This document shows, one piece after another, positions 8,438 to 14,325 of a stretch of DNA of 14,637 nt. The stretch comes from JBBRCX01 sp038204465 (GTDB taxonomy: Bacteria; Planctomycetota; Phycisphaerae; Tepidisphaerales; Tepidisphaeraceae), in assembly GCA_038204465.1 (NCBI GenBank), contig JBBRCX010000110.1:1-14637 (forward strand), given 5' to 3'. Within the stretch, counting starts at the first letter, position 1. The number at the start of each line of letters is the position of its first letter. A program made the position numbers and the translations under genes. Under the pieces are notes generated by a model. That model saw only the letters and a list, made by a program, of their open reading frames with translations. It had not been told where the DNA came from and ran no database searches.

Positions 8438-9115
8438 CTAGAACTGAAGTTGATCGGCGATGTCCATAAGCCGGTCGGGCTGTGATTCGCCGATAAGGCA
8501 GACCCACCGGCCATTCCGCTCGGTCATCAGCATGTTGAGCGGCCCGTGGCTCTGGACGTGGTAAGTGACGCCGTTTCGTGTGATCGTCGGTGATTTCGGA
8601 AGCCGCATATCGGCAGCGTTGGCGACGGTCATCGTGATGGGCACGCCCTCCTTCTTCAGCAGCACACACGCGACCTTTTTGTTCTTTACCGACTGCATGC
8701 AGCAGGCCATCGCATGATCCTCCGGAAGGCTTGGGATCGCCGGCGACTGCGGGGACTGTCCGGCCAACGTCCTGTTAGCAGATTCGATTGAATCCACCTG
8801 CATGACCGGAGCACGACCAGAAACGAGGTCGTTGTGCAACTGTGCCATTTGCGCCGGCGATGCCAGGACCGGTCCCGTGAAGCTGCTGACCAGGACGGCG
8901 GTCAGGACGCCGAGAATCAACACGCTGGCCGCCATCGCACGCAGTGGGTTCAGGCGCAGGAACGGCAGTCGGCCGCGCAGATCCCCCGGTCGCTGCGGGA
9001 GGTGGCTCTGCAATGCCTGCTCTAGCCGCGACGCGTCAACCGGCATGGCGCGCAGCCGTCCCAATCGGTCATGCATCGCCTGCTGCAGGTCTGATGATTC
9101 GTTCGGATCGGGCAT
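8438..9115 (-). CDS. putative membrane anti-sigma factor with Cys/Met/His-rich periplasmic domain
   Basis: A 225-residue protein encoded directly downstream of an ECF sigma gene, the standard place for its anti-sigma partner. A soluble, mostly helical N-terminal part (1-55) would face the cytoplasm, followed by one hydrophobic span (about 57-80) and a periplasmic domain of about 140 residues. That domain holds His134-x-Met136-x-Cys138-Cys139-Met140, further Cys150 and Cys206, and several Met residues, and ends with a pattern like that of other anti-sigma periplasmic domains ('GRWVCLIGE...LMDIADQL'). There is no HxxxCxxC zinc anti-sigma motif. I chose the ATG at 9113-9115 because AGGAG lies 6 nt upstream; the alternative ATG at 9143-9145 overlaps the sigma stop as ATGA but lacks a ribosome binding site. 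Anti-sigma role and metal sensing are inferred from context and composition. Confidence 0.72.
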   Translation of the reverse strand: MPDPNESSDLQQAMHDRLGRLRAMPVDASRLEQALQSHLPQRPGDLRGRLPFLRLNPLRAMAASVLILGVLTAVLVSSFTGPVLASPAQMAQLHNDLVSGRAPVMQVDSIESANRTLAGQSPQSPAIPSLPEDHAMACCMQSVKNKKVACVLLKKEGVPITMTVANAADMRLPKSPTITRNGVTYHVQSHGPLNMLMTERNGRWVCLIGESQPDRLMDIADQLQF

Positions 9116-9141
9116 TGGCGTCTCCTCTGTGCCATCCTCAT

Positions 9142-9714
9142 TCATCCGCGGTTCGGCTCGCGCACGAGACGACGATCGCGGGCGAGTGGGAGGAGGGCAG
9201 TCCGTAACATTTGGCGGCCGCGATGCGCCCGCGACTTGATCGTCCCGACCGGCGCTTCCAGCATTCGGGCCGCCTCAACATGATCGATTTCCTCCACGTC
9301 CACCAGCAGCAGAGTCCAGCGGATTTCCTCCGGTAATGCCTGCAGCGCGTGAATGACTTCCGCATCCGAGAACTTATTCAGCACATCGGCCGGCCTCTCC
9401 CAGACTGACTGTTCCACCTCATAGGCTTCATCCGCCGGGTCGCCTGCCATTTCATCAAGGCTGATGTGGCCGGCCGAACCGCGGATACGCAGGCGATCGA
9501 GCCGCGTGTTGCGGAGGATCGCGAGCAGCCAGGCCTTGGCATCCGTTCCCGTGCGGAAGGTGTCGATGAATCGAAACGCCTTGAGCAGCGTCTCCTGCGC
9601 TAGATCCTCCGCATCCGGGACATTCCCAGCCAGAATCTGGGCCGTCCGCAGAACAACGTCCCGCAACGGCCAGATTTCAGCATAGAACCGCCTTATCGCT
9701 GCCTGCTGATTCAA
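9142..9714 (-). CDS. ECF (sigma-24/RpoE-like) RNA polymerase sigma factor
   Basis: A 190-residue extracytoplasmic-function sigma factor. Region 2 spans about residues 8-77 with the core-binding 'DAEDLAQETLLKAF' (34-47) and the -10-reading 'AWLLAILRNTRLDRLR' (61-76). Region 4 spans about 117-175 with 'LPEEIRWTLLLVD' and the helix-turn-helix 'HVEAARMLEAPVGTIKSR' (145-162). The start codon is TTG: the only start in frame after an upstream TAG, with GAGGG five nt before it, and starting later would cut region 2. It is first in the sigma/anti-sigma/cusBAC set and is preceded by an ECF-type promoter that matches the one before cusB, so autoregulation is likely. No extra C-terminal metal-binding domain (as in CorE of Myxococcus) is present, which leaves sensing to the partner protein. 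Confidence 0.93.
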   Translation of the reverse strand: MNQQAAIRRFYAEIWPLRDVVLRTAQILAGNVPDAEDLAQETLLKAFRFIDTFRTGTDAKAWLLAILRNTRLDRLRIRGSAGHISLDEMAGDPADEAYEVEQSVWERPADVLNKFSDAEVIHALQALPEEIRWTLLLVDVEEIDHVEAARMLEAPVGTIKSRAHRGRQMLRTALLPLARDRRLVREPNRG

Positions 9715-9724
9715 GCGACCCTCA

Positions 9725-9739
9725 CCCGGCTAAGCCGGG
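9725..9739 (-). promoter_or_regulatory. GC hairpin in the sigma-gene leader
   Basis: CCCGGC, TAA, GCCGGG: a perfect 6-bp inverted repeat ending one base before the GAGGG ribosome binding site of the TTG-started sigma gene. In the mRNA it could limit ribosome access. The tight loop makes its strength uncertain. Confidence 0.5.
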
Positions 9740-9753
9740 CCGTCAATGTTCAG

Positions 9754-9782
9754 AACGACTGTACGCTGCGGTTAGGTTCAAT
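9754..9782 (-). promoter_or_regulatory. predicted ECF-sigma autoregulatory promoter
   Basis: On the minus strand: ATTGAACC (9775-9782), 17-bp spacer starting and ending with T, CGTT (9754-9757), giving a leader of about 30 nt to the sigma TTG. It matches the element upstream of cusB at every one of these positions while the spacers differ, as expected for a recognised promoter and not for a duplicated segment. Confidence 0.7.
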
Positions 9783-10199
9783 TGGCTGCCGCTCAAACTG
9801 AACCGCCACCGTCTTCTCAAGCCTAAGCTCTGGAAGCTGATCGAATCTGCGAATCTCAAGCGAGTCGATTGGGGAAATGCCAAGTTGGGCCAGTCACTCG
9901 CCTCTTGCGGCCACCCCATTGTACTTGCGCGCCATCGTCACCTGGCTCGTGCCGCCTCCCCGCCAGCGTCGGCCAAATTCCGCCATTCTGGGCAAAGTGC
10001 GACGAATGGGTGACATATATTCACCCGGGAACATTACCCTGTGAACCTTACGAATCTGTCAATTTCGCCTTTAGGTGCGCGCTTTTGTTTTAACGACTCG
10101 GCTTGTTTCTCATCCTCTTCTCATCGAAACGCGCTTATCCTCACGGGCGGCTGCGGAGGATGATCTCCGGCCGAGTCATTGTTTTTCCTGGAGTCCGTC
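9783..10199. other. intergenic region between divergent sigma and small LEAR genes
   Basis: No supported gene. It contains an operator-like palindrome (10008-10026) and a small CGGAG/CTCCG hairpin (10154-10169) in the likely leader of the plus-strand gene. A plus-strand frame stays open to about 10012 but has no start codon, no ribosome binding site and runs over the sigma promoter, so I do not call it. I see no convincing sigma70 promoter. Confidence 0.6.
10008..10026. promoter_or_regulatory. operator-like palindrome
   Basis: GGGTGA, CATATAT, TCACCC: 6-bp arms around an A/T-rich centre, about 180 bp upstream of the small plus-strand gene and 290 bp upstream of the sigma gene. The half-site GTGA recalls CRP/FNR operators, but the centre is one base longer than their usual six. 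Confidence 0.35.
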
Positions 10200-10388
10200 A
10201 TGATGATCGAACCGCTCGAAGCGCGTAGCTTGTTTGCAGTAACCTTGCCCGCAGCGGTCGTCGTACTTCCGCTGACACCCGCCAACTCGAACGCCGAGGC
10301 GCCCAGCGTCGACATCCCTTCCGCCGCGACCGCTGCCGCCGGCGACCACCTGGCCGACGCGCTGGCCCATCACGCCCAAGGCAAATAA
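10200..10388 (+). CDS. small protein with planctomycete 'LEAR/LEPR' N-terminal motif
   Basis: A 62-residue product beginning M-M-I-E-P-L-E-A-R-S-L-F-A-V-T-L-P-A-A. Large secreted proteins of planctomycetes commonly begin with a similar segment (pattern LE-x-R-x-LL-S, then a hydrophobic/Ala stretch). Here nothing follows it but an Ala/Pro/Ser-rich tail ending in D-H-L-A-D-A-L-A-H-H-A-Q-G-K. The ATG at 10200 has GGAG six nt before it; a longer TTG start at 10179 is less likely. A hairpin follows the stop. Function unknown: it may be a minimal exported protein, or what is left of a larger one that lost its C-terminal part. The motif recognition is from memory of the group, not from a search. Confidence 0.6.
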   Translation: MMIEPLEARSLFAVTLPAAVVVLPLTPANSNAEAPSVDIPSAATAAAGDHLADALAHHAQGK

Positions 10389-10400
10389 TTCTCCTCGTGC

Positions 10401-10429
10401 GCTCGACGTCGTGCCCTGCGGCGTCGAGC
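10401..10429 (+). terminator. stem-loop after the small LEAR gene
   Basis: GCTCGACG (10401-10408) and CGTCGAGC (10422-10429) form a perfect 8-bp stem with a 13-nt loop, 12 bp after the stop codon. Only a weak T-rich stretch (CATTTCTTCTC) follows, so intrinsic termination is plausible but not ideal. It lies between two convergent genes. Confidence 0.5.
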
Positions 10430-10505
10430 CATTTCTTCTCGCCTTCAGCACCTCTCCACACACTCCCCCGGTGTGGCTGCGTCAGTGTGCGAGCGGCGTG
10501 CGCAA

Positions 10506-10537
10506 TTGCCAATCAGAACTCGCAAATCGGAAATCCC
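10506..10537 (+). repeat. heptamer array B
   Basis: Degenerate 7-bp units TTGCCAA, TCAGAAC, TCGCAAA, TCGGAAA, then TCCCC, stopping within a few bases of the stop codon of the DUF1508 gene. Confidence 0.65.
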
Positions 10538-10538
10538 C

Positions 10539-10820
10539 TCACTTTTCCTCTACTGGCGCGTCCGCCGCATGTTTCTTCACCGATTCGATCCCCCCCAGGC
10601 AGCTCGCCTTCTCCTTATACCCCTCCCCGGAGGTGGCGATCACCTGCTTGTTCATCGCCCGCAGCCGCCAGCGGAACTCGCCCGCGTGGTCCTTATACAC
10701 TTCGAACGTCGCCGCCCCCTTCTCCGGCTTCCCTGAGTCCGCACGGGAATTCATCCCATACCCGGCCATCAACCCCGCCACCGCCACCAGCACCCAGACC
10801 ATTCGTTTCGCCGCGCTCAT
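10539..10820 (-). CDS. secreted single-domain DUF1508 (YegP-like) protein
   Basis: A 93-residue protein with an N-terminal signal peptide or anchor (basic start, hydrophobic 8-21, possible cleavage after S-R-A at 27) and one DUF1508 domain (about 38-85): 'FEVYKDHAGEFRWRLRA' then 'IATSGEGYKEKASCLGGIES'. The family is a small alpha/beta fold, usually cytoplasmic and often present as tandem copies (as in YegP); its biochemical role is unknown. A strong AGGAGG lies five nt before the ATG. Heptamer arrays flank it on both sides (C just upstream of the ribosome binding site, B at the stop). The export signal is the unusual feature; the domain call is confident. Confidence 0.88.
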   Translation of the reverse strand: MSAAKRMVWVLVAVAGLMAGYGMNSRADSGKPEKGAATFEVYKDHAGEFRWRLRAMNKQVIATSGEGYKEKASCLGGIESVKKHAADAPVEEK

Positions 10821-10832
10821 AAGTCCTCCTGT

Positions 10833-10866
10833 GGGATTTTCGATTCGCGATTTTTGATTTGCGATT
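10833..10866 (-). repeat. heptamer array C
   Basis: On the minus strand: TCGCAAA, TCAAAAA, TCGCGAA, TCGAAAA, TCCC, followed at once by the ACAGGAGG ribosome binding site of the DUF1508 gene. It therefore lies in that gene's 5' leader. Confidence 0.8.
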
Positions 10867-10892
10867 GAGCGGATGGAATGCCCGGGGCCCTC

Positions 10893-10928
10893 GGCTCCAT
10901 TGCCTCCATCGGTTCCATCGATTCCAAA
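10893..10928. repeat. 9-bp degenerate tandem repeat
   Basis: Units GGCTCCATT, GCCTCCATC, GGTTCCATC, GATTCCAAA: period nine, about four copies, between the DUF1508 and oxidoreductase genes. It is unrelated in unit and period to the heptamer arrays beside it. Confidence 0.6.
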
Positions 10929-11010
10929 AAACGCATCCGCCGCCTCTCGACCAGGTGCCTAGTTTCGTTCGAAGACCGAAAACCGGGAATCCCAAAAATC
11001 CCCTTCTCAG

Positions 11011-11028
11011 TCAAAAATCGAAAATCCC
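11011..11028 (+). repeat. heptamer array D
   Basis: TCAAAAA, TCGAAAA, TCCC, whose last base is the first of the complement of the oxidoreductase stop codon (11028-11030). A looser A/C-rich stretch (10975-11000) precedes it. Confidence 0.7.
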
Positions 11029-12080
11029 TACACCCTCACCTCCCTCCCCCTCTGTGCACTCTCATACAACCCGTCCAGGATCCGCTGCAGCCTCACCCCG
11101 TCCTCCGCACCCGCCAGCGGCTCGGTGTCGTTCACGATCGCCCGCACCATTTCTCCGTACGAGCTGCGCAGGTCCTCGCGCGCCGCCGCCACCTTCCCCG
11201 CCAGCTTGTGCCCCGCCTTTTCGGTGTAATACTCCCCCGCGAATTCGTACCCCCCGGCGATGTTCCGATGCACCAGCGTCCCGCGCGTTCCCATCACCGT
11301 CGTCGAGATCATCTCCGCCTCGGCCTGATGCCCGGCCCATGAAACCTCCAGCACCAGCGACGCCCCGTTGCTCAATCGCACAAACCCCGCCGCCAGGTCC
11401 TCGACGTCGAACGGCTTCTTCATCGCCTTTCCCTGCGGCTCCCCGATCAGACGATGCGTCATCCCGCTGACGCTCACCGGCTCCGGGTTCCCCATCAGCC
11501 ACAGCGCCAGGTCGATCCGATGCACCCCCAGGTCGATCAACGGCCCGCCGCCCGACATCTTCTTTTGCCCGAACCATCCTCCGAATCCCGGAAACCCATC
11601 GCGCCGCGTCCACCGCGTCGCCGCGTGATACGCCCTGCCCAAAAACCCGTCGTTCGCCAGGTCCTTCAGCGCCCGCGCCTGCGGCGTAAACCGAAACGAC
11701 AGGTTGATCCCCAGTTTCCGCTTCCGTTTCTCCGCCTCCCGCTTCATCCGCAGCGCCTCCGCGACGTTCATCGCCATCGGCTTCTCGCACAACACGTGCG
11801 CCCCGGCCCGCAAACAATCGATCGTCACCGGCGCGTGCAAAAAATTCGGCAGCGCAACGCTCGCCAGGTCCGGCTTCACCGCCTTCAACATCGCCTTGTG
11901 ATTTGAGAACCGCTGCGCCGTCTCCTGCGCCGATCCCTTCCATCGCCCCAGCCGCCCCTCATCCGCATCCACCACCGCCACCAACTCCGCCTCCGGCGTC
12001 TGCAGATACATCTCCGCGTGCCCCGCCCCCATCCCCAGCCCGATCACCGCCACCCGCACCCGAGACACGCTTTTCGCCAT
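11028..12080 (-). CDS. Gfo/Idh/MocA-family NAD(P)-dependent oxidoreductase
   Basis: A 350-residue dehydrogenase of the glucose-fructose oxidoreductase / inositol 2-dehydrogenase superfamily. The N-terminal Rossmann fold shows 'VAVIGLGMGAGH' (10-21) and an acidic residue after strand 2 (Asp38, favouring NAD). 'CEKPMAMN' (98-105) carries the conserved E-K-P, and 'GGGPLIDLGVHRIDLALWLMG' (177-197) carries the conserved His187. Substrate cannot be read from sequence; the family acts on sugars, inositols and related alcohols, or on biliverdin-like compounds. The chosen ATG has GGAGGAG 7 nt upstream; a longer frame starts at 12146 but adds 22 residues before the Rossmann strand with no ribosome binding site. 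No twin-arginine signal. It lies alone on its strand, between arrays D and E, near a putative glycosyl hydrolase on the same strand, so a carbohydrate role is possible. Confidence 0.93.
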   Translation of the reverse strand: MAKSVSRVRVAVIGLGMGAGHAEMYLQTPEAELVAVVDADEGRLGRWKGSAQETAQRFSNHKAMLKAVKPDLASVALPNFLHAPVTIDCLRAGAHVLCEKPMAMNVAEALRMKREAEKRKRKLGINLSFRFTPQARALKDLANDGFLGRAYHAATRWTRRDGFPGFGGWFGQKKMSGGGPLIDLGVHRIDLALWLMGNPEPVSVSGMTHRLIGEPQGKAMKKPFDVEDLAAGFVRLSNGASLVLEVSWAGHQAEAEMISTTVMGTRGTLVHRNIAGGYEFAGEYYTEKAGHKLAGKVAAAREDLRSSYGEMVRAIVNDTEPLAGAEDGVRLQRILDGLYESAQRGREVRV

Positions 12081-12179
12081 CAACCGTTCTCCTCCGCGCC
12101 CCGTGCCAGCAATTAGATACTCCTCCCCACCCCGCCTGCAATCCAAAACCGCGCCTCAGCCCCGACCCGCTTTTCCCAA

Positions 12180-12211
12180 TCCAAAATTGCAAATCCAAAA
12201 TCGAAAATCCC
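12180..12211 (+). repeat. heptamer array E
   Basis: TCCAAAA, TTGCAAA, TCCAAAA, TCGAAAA, TCCC. The only array whose TCCC end does not touch a gene border; array F begins about 30 bp later in the same orientation. Confidence 0.75.
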
Positions 12212-12229
12212 TCCCGCTCTCGCTACACT
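12201..12229 (+). promoter_or_regulatory. weak candidate sigma70 promoter for the 76-aa gene
   Basis: TCGAAA (last unit of array E), 17-bp spacer, TACACT, then array F and the ATG. The -10 has two mismatches and the -35 two. It would make array E supply the -35. Weak support; position and spacing are the only arguments. Confidence 0.3.
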
Positions 12230-12243
12230 CCCCCCGTATTCAA

Positions 12244-12275
12244 TCGCAAATCGAAAATCGAAAATCGAAAATCCC
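12244..12275 (+). repeat. heptamer array F
   Basis: TCGCAAA followed by three perfect TCGAAAA units and TCCC, directly abutting the ATG of the 76-aa gene. It occupies the place of a ribosome binding site, and no Shine-Dalgarno sequence is visible. Confidence 0.85.
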
Positions 12276-12506
12276 ATGACCGAACAAGCCGCCATCCTCC
12301 TTCGTGCCGTCCATCGCCTCGCCAAGGGCAAGCGCATCCCCATTCCCCTCCAATCCATCCCTCCCATCACCGGCTTCGACCCCGCCGCCCTCGACCCCCT
12401 TCTCACTGAGCTTCTCATCGCCACCTGCATCCAGCGCACCCCCGACACCGTCACCCTGACCTTCGCCGGCATAGAAGCCGTCGGCACCAACTTCGAACAC
12501 CACTAA
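12276..12506 (+). CDS. hypothetical 76-aa protein, possibly winged-helix-like
   Basis: Unrecognised. The product is MTEQAAILLRAVHRLAKGKR at the start and ends FAGIEAVGTNFEHH. The order helix (5-17), helix (about 34-47, 'DPAALDPLLTELLIATC'), then 'IQRTPDTVTLTFAGIEAVG' resembles a small winged-helix domain, where a 'v-LT-aG' strand pair forms the wing; this is only a pattern impression. There is no Shine-Dalgarno sequence because heptamer array F runs into the ATG, so it would be translated from a leaderless or unstructured A-rich 5' end, or it is not a gene. Codon use is GC-rich and similar to its neighbours. Confidence 0.5.
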   Translation: MTEQAAILLRAVHRLAKGKRIPIPLQSIPPITGFDPAALDPLLTELLIATCIQRTPDTVTLTFAGIEAVGTNFEHH

Positions 12507-12606
12507 CCCGCCGCACGCCCGCAATCACCCACCGGTCCCCCGCGCGCATCATCTCCGCCCTCTACCAATCCCGAATGAAAAAGCGCAAAGGACCCGAAGT
12601 CCCCAA

Positions 12607-12643
12607 TCGCAAATCGCAAATCCAAAATCGAAAATCACAAAAT
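12607..12643 (+). repeat. heptamer array G overlapping a stop codon
   Basis: TCGCAAA, TCGCAAA, TCCAAAA, TCGAAAA, TCACAAAA, TCCCC. The glycosyl hydrolase stop codon (12635-12637) lies inside the array, so its last codons (I-L-stop) are made of repeat sequence. Confidence 0.8.
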
Positions 12644-14266
12644 CCCCACCTCCACCCACACCACCGACACCGCCTTCTCGTTCCGATTGCTCACCTCGAT
12701 CACATTGTCCCCGCGCCGCAGCGTCCCCTCCGGAATCCGGTACGCATGCGTCGGCCCAAACGCCATCTCCGCCGCCCGAAACTCCGGCGGCAGTGTTTGC
12801 TTCGTCGGCGCAATCTCTCCCGCAAACGCACACGTCACTCCATCGATTCGCACCACCAGTTCCCGCGCCACCTTCGGGTCCGCCGGGCCCGTTCCCACGC
12901 TGACCCCGCGCCCGAACGCATTCACAGTCCTGCCCGCGCCCGCTCCCTCGGTCGAATCCGCCTCCAACCCCAGCCGCACAAACGCCGCTTCCCCGCGCTG
13001 CGGCGCCGGCCCGATCGGCACGCGAAACTCCGCGGTCGGGCGAAATCCGCTGTTCCCCAGCCGATACGGTAACGGCCCCGGATATCCCATCCCCGGCACG
13101 CGCGGGCTCGGATAGGTGATCACGTGCCGCCGCGACTTCCCCGCCATCGTGTCGATCGACCCAAGCTCGCGCAGCATCGTCTCCAGCCCGCCCACGCCCA
13201 GCGGATGCGACTTGGGCGCGTCCATGTAATTGAACAGGTAGATCCCATCCGCGCCGCGATCCAGCAACCCCGCCGCCGCCCCGCGCGCGGTCTCCACCGT
13301 CTGCACGCCGAACGGCGCAAAGGGAAACGGCGTCAGCGTGATCTCCAACCCCGCAAACAATTTCGCCTTCGTCCCCTCCAAGAGTTGCTGCCACACCTCC
13401 ACCGGCATGTCGAACTCCGTCGTTCCGAAGTCCGATGAGGGAATCACCACGTCCACCAGGCCCTTGCGGGCCCAAGAAACGGCGTCAAATCCAAACCCCC
13501 GCGCCCGCTCCGGCGACCCCGGCACCCGCGCCGACAACTGAATCGGATGCCCCAGCTTCTTCCCCCGCGCATCCAGCGCTCGCCGCAGTTCCGCCATCAC
13601 CCCTTCGCTGATCTCGAGCCCCTCTCTCTCCCGCCCCGGCCGGAAGCACCAGGGCTGCCGCATCCAGTCGATCTCCAGCCCGTCGATCTCGTAACGCTCG
13701 ATGCACTCCTTCGCATAGTTCACGTGATGATCGCGCACCTCCGGATAGCTGTAGACCAGCGTCCGATCGGCCGGCCACTCAAACTCCCGCCATGGCACCC
13801 GCCAATACTCCGAATGCTTTCTCCACAGCGGGTCATGCGCCATGTGATCGCTGTCCTCCACGTTGTGGCAATCGTTCATCCGCACGCTCAGCCACGCCCG
13901 CCGCCCCAGCGCCCGGCTGCGCTTCAGCCAGCGATCGAACAAGTCGATCCCGCGCTCCTGCAGCAGCAGGAAGTTGTCCAGCACCCGCCGGATCTCCTCC
14001 ACCCCCGACGTCGTCCCCGCAAAGTACGGCTGATCGTTCCCCTTCTTCGGGTCATATCCCTCCCAATACAGCTGCTTCACCTTGCTCGGAATCACCGACT
14101 TCGACGCGTTGGGGTTGAACACCAGGTCGCTCACCTGCGTCCCTTGCGCATAACCATCCACCAGCGCGTCCACTCCCTTTTCCGTCAGGTCCTCTGTCGA
14201 CCGGCTGTAGACGAAGTGGTCCGGGTCCTCATTCAAAAACAGCCGCTGCTGCATCGCCGAAGCCAT
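12635..14266 (-). CDS. putative family-10-like TIM-barrel glycosyl hydrolase
   Basis: A 543-residue protein without a visible signal peptide. The N-terminal two thirds look like a (beta/alpha)8 barrel of the glycosyl-hydrolase-like 10 type: 'AWLSVRMNDCHN' (124-135), 'TLVYSYPEVRDHHVNYAKECIERYEIDGLEIDWMRQP' pattern across 169-205, where the 'DGLEIDWMR' strand end (195-203) carries candidate acidic residues, then 'FGFDAVSWARKGLVDVVIPS' and 'GADGIYLFNYMD'. The C-terminal part (about 400-543) is beta-rich, probably a sandwich module. Catalytic activity is not certain: many members of this broad group are uncharacterised. The ATG has AAGGAG four nt upstream. The gene stands alone; its upstream region carries a palindrome that may be an operator. 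The C-terminus ends inside heptamer array G. The fold class is moderately sure, the substrate unknown. Confidence 0.72.
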   Translation of the reverse strand: MASAMQQRLFLNEDPDHFVYSRSTEDLTEKGVDALVDGYAQGTQVSDLVFNPNASKSVIPSKVKQLYWEGYDPKKGNDQPYFAGTTSGVEEIRRVLDNFLLLQERGIDLFDRWLKRSRALGRRAWLSVRMNDCHNVEDSDHMAHDPLWRKHSEYWRVPWREFEWPADRTLVYSYPEVRDHHVNYAKECIERYEIDGLEIDWMRQPWCFRPGREREGLEISEGVMAELRRALDARGKKLGHPIQLSARVPGSPERARGFGFDAVSWARKGLVDVVIPSSDFGTTEFDMPVEVWQQLLEGTKAKLFAGLEITLTPFPFAPFGVQTVETARGAAAGLLDRGADGIYLFNYMDAPKSHPLGVGGLETMLRELGSIDTMAGKSRRHVITYPSPRVPGMGYPGPLPYRLGNSGFRPTAEFRVPIGPAPQRGEAAFVRLGLEADSTEGAGAGRTVNAFGRGVSVGTGPADPKVARELVVRIDGVTCAFAGEIAPTKQTLPPEFRAAEMAFGPTHAYRIPEGTLRRGDNVIEVSNRNEKAVSVVWVEVGIL

Positions 14267-14325
14267 GTCGCTCCTTGCTAAGCCGTTCCCCCCTCGCGCC
14301 GCGACAGCCTAATCATCCGAAAAAA

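Noticed and set aside
9720..10012. Plus-strand frame open across the region upstream of the sigma gene
   Set aside because: No start codon or ribosome binding site, runs over the sigma promoter and leader hairpin, no recognisable family.
10008..10026. CRP/FNR binding site reading of GGGTGA-N7-TCACCC
   Set aside because: Half-site spacing is one base longer than the usual N6 and the outer bases do not fit; kept only as a generic palindrome.
10042..10068. Plus-strand TGAACC-N18-CGCC facing the small LEAR gene
   Set aside because: Wrong spacing and -10 sequence compared with the two matching sites.
12180..12275. CRISPR array reading of the A-rich repeats
   Set aside because: Units are 7 bp with no spacers between them, and no cas genes are present.
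12549..13475. 308-aa Gly/Arg-rich minus-strand open frame
   Set aside because: Out-of-frame shadow of the glycosyl hydrolase gene with low-complexity composition.
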